A DNA stretch of 57,585 nt, taken from NCBI RefSeq assembly GCF_030813505.1, contig NZ_JAUSUE010000022.1. The stretch is one strand, 5' to 3'. How positions within the stretch are numbered: the stretch's first letter is position 1; each line of letters opens with the position of its first letter. Shown here piece by piece: positions 8,125-16,862 of the stretch. This DNA is from Pectinatus haikarae. Lineage in GTDB: Bacteria; Bacillota; Negativicutes; Selenomonadales; Selenomonadaceae. Position numbers and translations under genes: made by a program. A model generated the notes under the pieces. That model was not told the origin of the DNA. It worked only from the letters and a program-made list of their open reading frames with translations, and did not search any database.

Positions 8125-9003
8125 TTATTTTTGCCAGATAAGAATATAGATGCCGCAGATGACTGCTGCGAGTCCGATAATATCGGAACTGCTGATGACC
8201 TCACCTAAAATTAGGTTGCCGAAGATAAGTCCGGTGAAAGGTGTGACATTGTTGAATACAGCACCCTTGACACCGATGAGTTCAATGCCCTTATTCCATG
8301 CCAGCATGGCTAAAACACCGCCGAAAATAACAACAAATATATATGAAAGCACAGATGTCATATTCGGTACTGTCCAGCTTAAATTTCCTATGCTTAAGAT
8401 GTAGGGAATAAAAGTGCCTATCCCGGTAAAGCTTGCCAGAGCGGTGACTTGTAATGGCGGCAGGTTTTTCAGAACATAACGGCTGGCTATGATATAAACA
8501 GACCAGGACACTTCATTGATAAAGAAAAGCAGATCACCGATGTTAAGAGATTCGTACCAAATATTGCCTATATTGCCTTTGGTCAGCATAAATATGACAC
8601 CAAAGAAGGAAAGCAGGATGCCGCCCCACTGCAATAAAGAAAGCTGATCCTTGAGAAATATTCTGGCCAGAAATGCTGTAATGGCAGGGACTGCAGCACT
8701 GAATAAGACACAGTGGAAAACAGGAGCGTAGCGCAGGCCCTCATATTGAGAAATGCTGCAAATGGTGGTTCCGGTAAGTCCCATTAATATTAAAATAGAC
8801 CATTCTTTTTTTGACAGCGCAGGCCATAGATTCATATTTTTGACTTTTATTAATGCAAAATAAAAAAGCAGCATAGCAGCAGAGCGAAAAAGAATTATGG
8901 TAGATGTCGAATATTGCAGCAATAGCATTTTTAAGGCGATCGGCTGTATTCCCCAAAAAAAAGTGGCGGAAATCAGAGGCAGAATTTTCCCGATATTAGT
9001 CAA
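8125..9003 (-). CDS. DMT-superfamily (EamA) transporter
   Basis: A 292-residue membrane protein with ten predicted helices in two EamA repeats, each with a conserved Pro/Gly-rich pattern (SATFFWGIQPIALK; GVIFMLTKGN). The family exports amino acids and metabolites. The start is TTG at 9003, overlapping the TGA of the upstream Sel1 gene (TTGA), so it is translationally coupled. Being last in the operon with a second trans-sulfuration enzyme, it may export an amino acid or thiol product; that is inferred from context. Confidence 0.88.
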   Translation of the reverse strand: MTNIGKILPLISATFFWGIQPIALKMLLLQYSTSTIILFRSAAMLLFYFALIKVKNMNLWPALSKKEWSILILMGLTGTTICSISQYEGLRYAPVFHCVLFSAAVPAITAFLARIFLKDQLSLLQWGGILLSFFGVIFMLTKGNIGNIWYESLNIGDLLFFINEVSWSVYIIASRYVLKNLPPLQVTALASFTGIGTFIPYILSIGNLSWTVPNMTSVLSYIFVVIFGGVLAMLAWNKGIELIGVKGAVFNNVTPFTGLIFGNLILGEVISSSDIIGLAAVICGIYILIWQK

Positions 9004-9779
9004 GTGGCATCATCCTCGATAGGTAATATTTCGGCAAACCTTTTATATTCATCTGCCAAACGCAGAAACTTTTTTCTGTTGCCGGGAGAATCATCAGGGA
9101 AACCCTGTCTGTAGCAGTCAGAAAGACGCAGATAATATTCACGGCAGGGCGATTTTTCGGCAGCTCGCAATATTCTGCCAAGACGCCATGAGTAGGCCTG
9201 TACTAATTCTGTATGATCAGGATAATCTTTTTTATATAGGTGAAATAAATCTTCCATGGCGAAGACGGCTCTTTCTTCACCCATATCATAGGCTTTGCGC
9301 AGATAAAAAACAGCGTTTGGCAGATCTTTGGCAAAGGATTTTCTGTCATCAATAAAAAATAAACCCTGCTCATAAAGTGCAGCTTCGATTTTTTCTGAAC
9401 AGTTTGCAAATAAGTACCAGATATGTTCTTCGTCTTTAAGGGAATCTGAACCGTAAAGATAACACATGCCTATGTAATAACGGTGACGGGCCTCTTTTTC
9501 GCTGGCAGATTTAAGCAGTCTGCCGAAGCAGCTTGCGGCTTTCCGTTTATCTGTGGCAGTACCGTAGCCGTGCATAAAGCACCAGCCAAGCTTGAATAAA
9601 GCACCGATTTCTTCATTTGCTGCGTGTTTATAGGCAGCAAAGGCCTTGCGAAATTCGTACAAGCGAAAAGCGTATTCACCATAGAGAAAGAATTCAGCAG
9701 CTGTTTCAGGCGGATGTACTAGCCAATGAAGTGTAGCCAAACGTCCTTTTTCATGCTCATTATCTGTATAAAAACTCAT
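9000..9779 (-). CDS. Sel1-like/TPR repeat protein
   Basis: A 259-residue soluble helical-repeat protein. Sel1-type units are visible as ALFKLGWCFMHGYGTATDK followed by KAASCFGRLLKSA and YYIGMCYLYGSDSLKDEEH. No signal peptide or catalytic motif is seen, so it is probably a protein-interaction module. The start at 9779 is chosen because AAGGAGTACCGC precedes that ATG; the longer frame to 9938 runs over the Fe-S gene. It lies 10 bases after the QueG-like gene and overlaps the exporter start. Why a Sel1 protein sits in this operon is unknown. Confidence 0.75.
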   Translation of the reverse strand: MSFYTDNEHEKGRLATLHWLVHPPETAAEFFLYGEYAFRLYEFRKAFAAYKHAANEEIGALFKLGWCFMHGYGTATDKRKAASCFGRLLKSASEKEARHRYYIGMCYLYGSDSLKDEEHIWYLFANCSEKIEAALYEQGLFFIDDRKSFAKDLPNAVFYLRKAYDMGEERAVFAMEDLFHLYKKDYPDHTELVQAYSWRLGRILRAAEKSPCREYYLRLSDCYRQGFPDDSPGNRKKFLRLADEYKRFAEILPIEDDAT

Positions 9780-9789
9780 GCGGTACTCC

Positions 9790-10518
9790 TTAAAAACCTT
9801 TGTCAGCACATGGCCCGGAGCTGCACACGGGGCAGCCCTGCTGATCATCACGTATATTTTTTCCATCCAGATAGGCATTACAGCGAAACCTGTCGAAAAA
9901 TTCTTCTGTAAGAGCACCACTGGGGCATTTTTCTGCACAAACCCGGCATTTCCCGGATTTGTAATAAAGACAGTATGATGAGGACGGACGCGTGGATGGC
10001 GGTATGGCTGCGTTTATGATCACGCTGCCCAGTCTTCCCGCGGTGCCGAGACGTGTGATAAGCAGATGATTAAGACCAAATGTACCGATTCCGGCAATAA
10101 CGGCGGATGCTTTGTGGGCCCAGTGCCCTGTGAGCGAAATAGAATCAAAATTTTCTGTCGGCGGGTCCATTGCTCCTTTGATATTAAGAGCAGACATTTT
10201 TATCAGGATGTTTTTGCCAATTTTTTCGAGTAATTCGTTCGTGGTGTCGTAGTATTGCGACCACATGGGAACAATATGCTGCTTTTGTCTGATGGCATGT
10301 ATCAAAGATAATGGAAACGGGATAAAATAGACAATAACTGTTTTGGCGTCCGGCAGCATTTCTTTTGGATGAAACTGTCTGGCGCCGATTTTGTCGTCCA
10401 ATGTGGCATAGAGAGGATCATCAGCTGCCGCATAGCCTATTATCGGTTCACGATATTCGAGAAAATTATTTGTTACTTCAGTACGGACGATTTTTTCGAT
10501 TGTATGCGATAGTTTCAT
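9790..10518 (-). CDS. QueG-like 4Fe-4S protein (epoxyqueuosine-reductase-related)
   Basis: A 242-residue protein with an N-terminal domain resembling the corrinoid/epoxyqueuosine-reductase fold and a C-terminal ferredoxin-type region: CRVCAEKCPSGAL, then GCPVCSSGPC near the end. The two Cys groups could bind one or two 4Fe-4S clusters. It is shorter than true QueG (about 350 residues) and lacks the HEAT-repeat tail, so it is probably one of the short paralogues of unknown substrate. It lies 21 bases after the second trans-sulfuration gene. A redox step on a sulfur metabolite is conceivable but unproven. Confidence 0.72.
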   Translation of the reverse strand: MKLSHTIEKIVRTEVTNNFLEYREPIIGYAAADDPLYATLDDKIGARQFHPKEMLPDAKTVIVYFIPFPLSLIHAIRQKQHIVPMWSQYYDTTNELLEKIGKNILIKMSALNIKGAMDPPTENFDSISLTGHWAHKASAVIAGIGTFGLNHLLITRLGTAGRLGSVIINAAIPPSTRPSSSYCLYYKSGKCRVCAEKCPSGALTEEFFDRFRCNAYLDGKNIRDDQQGCPVCSSGPCADKGF

Positions 10519-10539
10519 AAAATTTTCTCCTGTATAGGA

Positions 10540-11736
10540 TCAGTCTGAGAAGACACTCAGTGCCTGAGTGAAATCCGCTATGAGATCGTCAGCTTCTTCA
10601 ATGCCGACAGATATACGCATAAGACCGTAAGATATGCCCATCTTTTTCAATTCGTCCTTTGGAACATGATGATGTGAAGAGTGAAGCGGATGAGAAAGTG
10701 TAGTCCGTATACCGCCGAGGGTAGGCGCGTAATGAGCCAGATGAAGCCGGTTCATAAAACAGTTTATTTTTGAGGGATCATCCGGCATTTCGAAGCTGAG
10801 CATGCCGGTCATAGTGTACTTGTCTTTAAAAAGCTTTTTCGCCAATTCTTTTTGCGGAAAGTTGTCCAAGGAAGGATGATTCACATGCAGGATCTTCGGA
10901 TGTTTGGCCAGTGCTGCCGCCAAAAGCGCAGCATTTTTCATTTGCTTGCGGACACGCAGATCAAGTGTGTGAATGCCTCGATAAACAAGCCATGCGGCAA
11001 ACGGACTGCCGGAAGTTCCGGTCAGCATGCGCACAGAATGTATGATATCAAAAATTTTTTCATCTTTTACGGTAATTGATCCGAGCAGAGCATCGCTGTG
11101 TCCGTTCATAAATTTTGTAAGACTGCTTATGACTATGTCGGCACCAAGTGCCAGCGGTTTTATCCCTATAGGCGTGGTAAAAGTATTGTCCACCATCATC
11201 AGCGCATTTTTTGTGTGGGCTATATCTGCCAGAGCGCTGATATCAGCGAGTCTGTCTGTGGGATTAGAAGCAACCTCTGTATAAACAATGCGAGTATTGC
11301 TGCGAATTGCTTTTTTTACCGCGTCAAGATCAGAAAAGTCTACAAAGTCAACATCAACATGCATCTTTTTCAGAAAGATGTTGATGGCATCGAAGGTTTC
11401 TCCGTAAATATTTTCATTGGCAAGGAAATGGTCGCCCGGGGCCAAAAGGGCAAAATACGTTGTCGTTATAGCGGCCATTCCTGATGAGCAAATAAGGGTG
11501 TTTTTGCCTTTTTCCAGGAAGGAAATCAATTCTCCCAGCGAACGCCTGTTGGGATTTCTCGTACGGATATATGTATAGCCTTTTTTATCATAAGTTTGCT
11601 GTACGTCATCAAGATCGCCCATATTGAAAGCTGTGGTCATATAAATAGGCGATGCCTCAGGCTTTAGATGCTGTGAGTAATCTTCACCCTGATATAAAAT
11701 TTCTGTAGCTTCGGAAAAATTTGTGGAATCTTCCAT
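10540..11736 (-). CDS. PLP-dependent trans-sulfuration enzyme, second paralogue
   Basis: A 398-residue Cys/Met-metabolism PLP enzyme, clearly paralogous to the one at 4.4-5.6 kb. The PLP lysine is in SLTKFMNGHSDALLG, the phosphate loop is CSSGMAAITTT, and IYGET replaces the methionine-gamma-lyase Cys motif. It heads a four-gene minus-strand operon with a QueG-like protein, a Sel1 protein and an EamA exporter. GGAGGATGTAAC lies before the ATG. The two copies are similar throughout, yet sit with different partners (import plus RidA versus redox plus export), suggesting different substrates or directions. Confidence 0.88.
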   Translation of the reverse strand: MEDSTNFSEATEILYQGEDYSQHLKPEASPIYMTTAFNMGDLDDVQQTYDKKGYTYIRTRNPNRRSLGELISFLEKGKNTLICSSGMAAITTTYFALLAPGDHFLANENIYGETFDAINIFLKKMHVDVDFVDFSDLDAVKKAIRSNTRIVYTEVASNPTDRLADISALADIAHTKNALMMVDNTFTTPIGIKPLALGADIVISSLTKFMNGHSDALLGSITVKDEKIFDIIHSVRMLTGTSGSPFAAWLVYRGIHTLDLRVRKQMKNAALLAAALAKHPKILHVNHPSLDNFPQKELAKKLFKDKYTMTGMLSFEMPDDPSKINCFMNRLHLAHYAPTLGGIRTTLSHPLHSSHHHVPKDELKKMGISYGLMRISVGIEEADDLIADFTQALSVFSD

Positions 11737-11811
11737 GTTACATCCTCCTTAATATGAATGCGGATTTAACCGTCAATGCAGGAAGCGGAATCTGTACTGA
11801 GGTATGAATTA

Positions 11812-11842
11812 AGTCTAAAGTCTATAGCAGTTATAAAGTCAA
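11812..11842 (-). promoter_or_regulatory. Probable MerR-activated promoter
   Basis: On the minus strand TTGACT (11837-11842) is followed after 19 bp by TAGACT. The spacer contains the dyad TATA-ACTGC-TATA. The 19 bp spacing and the MerR gene immediately upstream suggest that this drives the second lyase operon under MerR control. Confidence 0.5.
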
Positions 11843-11861
11843 GCTGTTTTTGCCTGTTTCG

Positions 11862-11912
11862 TAAAAATGGCCTCAGGCGGTATTTTATTGTAAAAATACA
11901 AACCTGGGGCCG
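11862..11912 (-). terminator. Terminator of the MerR gene
   Basis: GGCCCCAGG and CCTGAGGCC form an imperfect 9 bp stem, followed on the minus strand by ATTTTT. It lies just downstream of the MerR stop codon. Confidence 0.6.
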
Positions 11913-11924
11913 TCAAAAAACAGT

Positions 11925-12716
11925 TTACGTTATTAATGCCTGAATTTCATACGGACAATGATGATATTCAATCAGACTGTCTTCATATTCATTAGCAACA
12001 GCAAAAGAAGGAGAAGGATGTTCAGCAAAAAACTTTTTTACCAGTTCAGCTTTTATGGCAGAACGATCAGTGACCCACAGACAAAGATAGAGTCCGGCCG
12101 GAAGATTCAGATACTTGCCATTGATATCATCCTCAGGTTTCTCTTTTAGATATGTGAAATATTTCTGGGGAGTGAATTTGCCGTTTAGAAAATCGGGAAA
12201 ATCAATTACGTAACCATACTGGCGCCGATATGGTATATTGGCCTTATTTTTCAATTTTGCCAATCTTGTTTCGACACTTTCAATAGTATCTTGACGGAGA
12301 TGGTCCACATACATCAGGTGACGTGCCTCGAACTGCAGAATATAAGGAACATTTTCTATACGGTATCGTCCAAGATAACGGAAATAATCTATGTACCATT
12401 CAATATCTTCGTAGCGTTCTACCATTTCTTTGAGTTCCCATACAAGCTTTTTTTTCTGTGCCTCAAGATGAATAAGCAGTTTTTCCGGTTTTCCGGCCCG
12501 GAGAATTTCCGCTATTTCTGCCAATGACATGCCAAGCGAGCGTAGATATTTGATACGGTCAATATAGTGAAATTGTTTAAAAGAATAGTAACGGTAGCCT
12601 GTCTCAAGGTCTATATGCTGCGGGATAACGAGGTTCATATTGGTGTAATTGCGCAAGGTTTGTACGGAAATACCCATAATTTTTGCAGTGTCGCCTATGG
12701 AATAAAGTTCCTGCAT
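11925..12716 (-). CDS. MerR-family regulator with C-terminal ligand-binding domain (BmrR-like)
   Basis: A 263-residue regulator. The winged HTH is at residues 4-25 (YSIGDTAKIMGISVQTLRNY), followed by LETGYRYYSFKQF, the coiled-coil linker, and a C-terminal region of about 150 residues that resembles GyrI/BmrR effector domains. These sense small organic compounds. It is encoded just upstream of, and in the same direction as, the second lyase operon, whose promoter has MerR-like geometry. That the ligand is a sulfur amino acid or thiol is a guess from context. Confidence 0.85.
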   Translation of the reverse strand: MQELYSIGDTAKIMGISVQTLRNYTNMNLVIPQHIDLETGYRYYSFKQFHYIDRIKYLRSLGMSLAEIAEILRAGKPEKLLIHLEAQKKKLVWELKEMVERYEDIEWYIDYFRYLGRYRIENVPYILQFEARHLMYVDHLRQDTIESVETRLAKLKNKANIPYRRQYGYVIDFPDFLNGKFTPQKYFTYLKEKPEDDINGKYLNLPAGLYLCLWVTDRSAIKAELVKKFFAEHPSPSFAVANEYEDSLIEYHHCPYEIQALIT

Positions 12717-12790
12717 ATTATTACCACATCCTTTCCTGGAAATTGAAAAGACGCATACGGCAAATTTTATGATCTGCCGTAAAGTTTTGA

Positions 12791-13306
12791 TCAGTGGAAA
12801 AAAAGAGCACCCGCCGCAGCAGAAATTATCAGAATAAGATTGACCGATATCCGTTTCGTATAGGCAAGAAAAGCACTTGCAGCCGTGATAAAGAGCAGAA
12901 TGATATCAGGACTGCTGTTGAAATATATAGTTGCAAGGACAACGATACTGAAAGTTGAAACCACAAGTACCATTCCGTCAAGTATTCCCTGTGTGGAAGG
13001 GTAAAATCTTATCCGGGCATAAAATTTTCTGACGAGAAGAATAAAAAAAGGAGGCAGTATTAAAGCTATGGCACCAAGAACAGCACCTGTCATGCCGCCC
13101 GCCAGATTGGCAAGACTGACAACCCACAAGCCATTGGGGCCGGGAGCAATCTGCCCTATGGCGATAGCTTCGGCAAACTGTTGCTCAGTAGCCCAGCCAT
13201 TGGCAAGAAAATCGGCATGAAGTGACGGTAAAGGGCCGAAGCCGCCGGTAGAAAATAATACAGCTTTCAGGATAGTCAGAAAAAACAGGCACCAATAGAT
13301 TATCAT
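12791..13306 (-). CDS. Chromate transporter (ChrA half), second subunit
   Basis: A 171-residue single-domain CHR protein with about five to six helices. The CHR motif is visible as TGGFGPLPSLHADFL and AIAIGQIAPGPNGLWV. Short CHR proteins work as pairs of antiparallel subunits. The ATG overlaps the stop of the partner gene by 4 bases. The physiological substrate may be chromate or another oxyanion; nothing in the sequence decides it. Confidence 0.9.
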   Translation of the reverse strand: MIIYWCLFFLTILKAVLFSTGGFGPLPSLHADFLANGWATEQQFAEAIAIGQIAPGPNGLWVVSLANLAGGMTGAVLGAIALILPPFFILLVRKFYARIRFYPSTQGILDGMVLVVSTFSIVVLATIYFNSSPDIILLFITAASAFLAYTKRISVNLILIISAAAGALFFH

Positions 13307-13911
13307 TTAGGCGACCTCGGTTTCTTTTTTATAATAAAGGTATAGACAAATATTCCCGAAATGCTTCCCATTATATAGAGCAGGATGACAGAAACGTGAA
13401 AAACACAATATAATATGGCAGTAGCAGTCATTATGAGTAAAAAGGAAAGCAGCGGCAGAGTGCCTTCATGGCAGCCGTGCTGCAGAATAGGTTTTATATT
13501 GCGCCAGTTAGTGACTATCGATACTCCAAAAATCGCGGCAAATGCAGCTTTCAGACCGTTCTGGACGGCGGGATACTGACTTATGTTCAAATACACTGCA
13601 GATAAAGCAAGCGTTATGGCGGCACTGGGGATGATAAGACCCAGTACGGATAAAATACTGCCGCGCCAGCCGGCAAGCTTTCTGCCGATTAAAATAGTAT
13701 AAGCCAGAATATTGATACCGGGAGTGATCTGTCCGATACCGATAATAGTGGTGTACTCTGCTTCTGTAAGCCAGTGATGTTTGTATATGAATTTATCCTG
13801 GATCAGAAATTGAGTGATGGCACCGCCGCCGAAAGAAGTAATGCCAATGCTGCACCATGTAAAAAAAAGTTTTTTCATTGAAAAAGGAGAAATATCACAT
13901 ACTTTTTCCAT
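13303..13911 (-). CDS. Chromate transporter (ChrA half), first subunit
   Basis: A 202-residue single-domain CHR protein with ITSFGGGAITQFLIQD and GIGQITPGINILA. The start at 13911 is preferred because AAAGGATATTTAT precedes that ATG; the longer frame to 13962 starts without an SD. It pairs with the overlapping downstream gene to make a two-gene split chromate transporter. Confidence 0.9.
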   Translation of the reverse strand: MEKVCDISPFSMKKLFFTWCSIGITSFGGGAITQFLIQDKFIYKHHWLTEAEYTTIIGIGQITPGINILAYTILIGRKLAGWRGSILSVLGLIIPSAAITLALSAVYLNISQYPAVQNGLKAAFAAIFGVSIVTNWRNIKPILQHGCHEGTLPLLSFLLIMTATAILYCVFHVSVILLYIMGSISGIFVYTFIIKKKPRSPK

Positions 13912-13977
13912 ATAAATATCCTTTGCGAAAGTAAAATTCGGACAGACCAGGACGAGTGTCACCGGCTGATTCCGGCA

Positions 13978-14736
13978 TCAACGGGAAAACATCAGTATAA
14001 CACCGCCTAGTACAGGCATAGCCACCATGAAAAACCTTAATACAGGCAGGGAAACCATACGGGTGAATTTTGCCCCGATGAAAGCACCCGCCATCAACCC
14101 AAGTAATGTCTGAACGAAAAGAGAAAGTTCCAGATGCCCCGAAATGAGGTAACCGAGGCCGCCGAAGGCAGATATAGGGATAATGATCATCATGGTTGTG
14201 CCCACCGCTTTATATAAGGGCAGACCAAATATAAGCAGCATGCTGAGCTGAATGAAAGCGGCAGCGCCGATACCAAAGGCTCCTGATAAAAAACCATTTA
14301 TTATACCTGTAATAAGAGCGATGATCCAAAAGCGGGAAGGAGAGGAAAATGAATGATTTATATGCAAAGTACTCGTTGTAAACTGAGAGTGAAAAAGTCT
14401 TACATACAAAAGAAGTGCAGAAATAAGCATCATCGCAGCTGTGGCTGCTTTTAAATCAGCGGAAGAAATATAATTGGAAACGCCGGCACCTATAAAAGCA
14501 CCGATGGCGCCGCCTATGCCCATGGCACAACCAATTTTTAAATCTACGTTGCCTTCGCGCAAATGGCTTATCGCTCCGGATAAAGTAGTAAACATCATGG
14601 TACCGAGAGCTATGCCAAGAGCTGTATGGATTTTCACACCGAAGCCGACAGTCAGAAGTGTGATTGCCACACCGGCGCCGCCGGCACCGACAAAACCTAT
14701 CATCGTACCCAGTATGAGCATGGCAGCAAATATCAT
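13978..14736 (-). CDS. TauE/SafE-family sulfite/sulfonate exporter
   Basis: A 252-residue membrane protein with about eight helices and the duplicated family motif (GFVGAGGAGVAITLL; NGFLSGAFGIGAAAFIQLS). The family exports sulfite, sulfoacetate or related organosulfur anions. The ATG at 14736 is chosen because GAGGCG stands 7 bases before it; the upstream TTG at 14751 is not needed. It lies 66 bases ahead of the chromate transporter pair on the same strand and may share its transcript. Confidence 0.85.
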   Translation of the reverse strand: MIFAAMLILGTMIGFVGAGGAGVAITLLTVGFGVKIHTALGIALGTMMFTTLSGAISHLREGNVDLKIGCAMGIGGAIGAFIGAGVSNYISSADLKAATAAMMLISALLLYVRLFHSQFTTSTLHINHSFSSPSRFWIIALITGIINGFLSGAFGIGAAAFIQLSMLLIFGLPLYKAVGTTMMIIIPISAFGGLGYLISGHLELSLFVQTLLGLMAGAFIGAKFTRMVSLPVLRFFMVAMPVLGGVILMFSR

Positions 14737-14765
14737 GTAATCGCCTCGCAATTAATATTATCAGC

Positions 14766-14806
14766 AAAAAAATGAAGCATCCTGATACGGAACGCTTCAT
14801 TAAAAA
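14766..14806 (-). terminator. Terminator of the ybaK-like gene
   Basis: AATGAAGC and GCTTCATT flank a 15-base loop, followed on the minus strand by TTTTTT. It lies between the YbaK-type gene and the TauE gene, so the exporter probably has its own promoter. Confidence 0.8.
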
Positions 14807-14820
14807 CAAATCGTTGATTT

Positions 14821-15294
14821 TTAGTGGTCAGAAGTTTTGCTTATATCGATCCAGCCGACAGCATGCGAGTATTTTTCCAACTCAGCTGTTGTCAGTTCAA
14901 TTGCACTGTTGGAACTGCCGCATGCGGGGAACACAGTGGAAAATCGTTTAAGTGATTCATCCAGATATGTTTTTATTCCTTCTTTCACAGCAAAAGGGCA
15001 TACTCCGCCTATAGGATGCCCTGTCAAATTTTCGACTTCATCGGCTTTAAGCATAGCTGCCTTTTTACCAAAAAACTGTTTATATTTATGATTGTCAATT
15101 TTTTTGTCTCCGGCAACAACGATCAATATGGCTTTATCATTTAATTTTAAAGATAAAGTTTTTGCTATACGTGCTTCGTCACAATTCACCGCTCTGGCTG
15201 CCTCTGCGACGGTTGCACTTGAAACAGGAAATTCCATGACAGAATCTGCTCTGCCCAGTTGAGAAAAATAAGCCTTTACGTTATCAATAGACAT
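14821..15294 (-). CDS. YbaK/EbsC-type aminoacyl-tRNA deacylase
   Basis: A 157-residue trans-editing protein related to YbaK and ProX, which hydrolyses mischarged tRNAs such as Cys-tRNA(Pro) or Ala-tRNA(Pro). The catalytic Lys is expected in RIAKTLSLKLND; GHPIGGVCPFAVKEG and the terminal AVGWIDI are typical family motifs. It is transcribed alone and ends in a strong terminator. Confidence 0.88.
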   Translation of the reverse strand: MSIDNVKAYFSQLGRADSVMEFPVSSATVAEAARAVNCDEARIAKTLSLKLNDKAILIVVAGDKKIDNHKYKQFFGKKAAMLKADEVENLTGHPIGGVCPFAVKEGIKTYLDESLKRFSTVFPACGSSNSAIELTTAELEKYSHAVGWIDISKTSDH

Positions 15295-15522
15295 TTTTAC
15301 TGCCTCATTTCATACAATATGTTAACAATTATAGTGCAAAAATGTTTAAGCGTAAAGTTTATTAAATATTGGGGCATAAAAAAGATGATCTTTCATGTTT
15401 ATATGGCTGCCGAAGATTTATATTATCTAAGTAAAATAGAAATTGATAATTGCACTCCTGAAAGAATGCAGTGACAGTTTATTTTTTTGTGTGGAATATC
15501 AGCCTGCCGAACGGCAATAAAC

Positions 15523-16716
15523 CTAATCTTTAAACAAGTGTGCACACACAGCGACAGACTGCGATGTCAGTCCGACAATGCATGTTCCGATCCAGCCGAA
15601 ATGTTGAAATGCCCATGCACCTGTATACGTTCCCAATGCTCCGCCAATAAAAAAAGTAATCATGTATATTGCTGTGATGCGGCTTCGCGCCTTTTCGCTC
15701 AATTGCTGAATTTTAGTCTGGCTGCTGATATTACAGCACTGTACACCGATATCCAGCAAAATGATGCCTGTGATCAATCCCCATAAATGATAGCCCCAGA
15801 TAATAAATACAATATATGAAAAAATAATAATTGATATACTGATGCCAATACTAAAATTTGGTCCTTTTCTGTCTGAAATACTCCCTGCCATCGGAGCCAG
15901 TAAAGCTCCCGCAATACCTATTAAACCAAACAGACCGGCAAAATTTGATCCCAGATGGTAATTTTCCTGTAATAAAAATGTGAGCGATGTCCAAAATGCA
16001 CTGAATGCGCAAAATGCCATCGCACCTATAAGACTTGCCTTGCGCAGTCCCCGAAAATTTTTGACTATTGGAATAATAGACCGCAGCGATTCACTGTAAG
16101 TTATTTTTGATAAAGCATCAAACCGAGGCAATTCCAGATGCAAAATTATCATAAGACAGAGCATCATCAATGCCGCTATGAAATAGATGGTTCGCCAATT
16201 ATATATTTGGGCGATAAAACCGCTTGCCACACGAGATAATAATATCCCCGTGAGGATTCCGCTCATAATACTGCCAATAACTCTGCCTCGCTCTTTTGGC
16301 GCAGCTAATTGAGCGCCGAAAGGAAGCAGGATTTGTCCTATAACTGAAGTGAATCCGACCAAAAGTGATGCGGCAGCTGTTACATACAAATCTGGTGAAA
16401 AATATATGGTCATAAGCGCACAGCCTGAAGAAAACAGGACAAACAGAACAAGCCGGCGCCTTTCCAGTATATCGGCCAGCGGTAAAATGAAAAAAAAGCC
16501 TAACGCCAGACCCAGCTGTGTCAATGTTGCAGTTAATGCGGCACTTGACTGCGTGATATGATACTCAGCGGCCAACTGATAAAGCAACGGCTGCATATAA
16601 TAAAGATTGGCCGTCACAATACCGCTGGCTGCCGCCATAACCCAAATAAGTCTTTTTGTGAGCCGAATCTGACCTTCCGGTAAATTTTGTTTGCTGTGTA
16701 TAAATATTTTTTCCAT
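15523..16716 (-). CDS. MFS transporter (DHA-type efflux pump)
   Basis: A 397-residue major-facilitator protein with twelve helices. The loop 2-3 motif is degenerate (PLADILERRR) and the second-half counterpart is GSISDRKGP. It resembles the YnfM/arabinose-efflux-like permeases. It is divergent from the XRE regulator at 16863, which probably represses it. About 200 bases downstream (15295-15522) hold nothing recognisable. Confidence 0.88.
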   Translation of the reverse strand: MEKIFIHSKQNLPEGQIRLTKRLIWVMAAASGIVTANLYYMQPLLYQLAAEYHITQSSAALTATLTQLGLALGFFFILPLADILERRRLVLFVLFSSGCALMTIYFSPDLYVTAAASLLVGFTSVIGQILLPFGAQLAAPKERGRVIGSIMSGILTGILLSRVASGFIAQIYNWRTIYFIAALMMLCLMIILHLELPRFDALSKITYSESLRSIIPIVKNFRGLRKASLIGAMAFCAFSAFWTSLTFLLQENYHLGSNFAGLFGLIGIAGALLAPMAGSISDRKGPNFSIGISISIIIFSYIVFIIWGYHLWGLITGIILLDIGVQCCNISSQTKIQQLSEKARSRITAIYMITFFIGGALGTYTGAWAFQHFGWIGTCIVGLTSQSVAVCAHLFKD

Positions 16717-16802
16717 AAAAGATTCCCGGCTTTCCTGTAGTTTTTAATTTATCACTATATATTGTTTTTTTATAAAAATAACTATACAATGTTTTTATCC
16801 TA

Positions 16803-16832
16803 TTACAAGAAGACCAATTATCATAGTATAAT
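16803..16832 (+). promoter_or_regulatory. Promoter of the XRE regulator
   Basis: TTACAA (16803-16808) and TATAAT (16827-16832) are separated by 18 bp, and GGGGGA precedes the ATG. The 146-base intergenic region also has to hold the divergent MFS promoter. Confidence 0.5.
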
Positions 16833-16862
16833 TTCTATTAGTATATAACAGGGGGAATTATT

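Noticed and set aside
11098..11484. 128-residue antisense ORF inside the second lyase gene
   Set aside because: It lies opposite a clearly real PLP enzyme and shows no domain or SD; it is a shadow frame.
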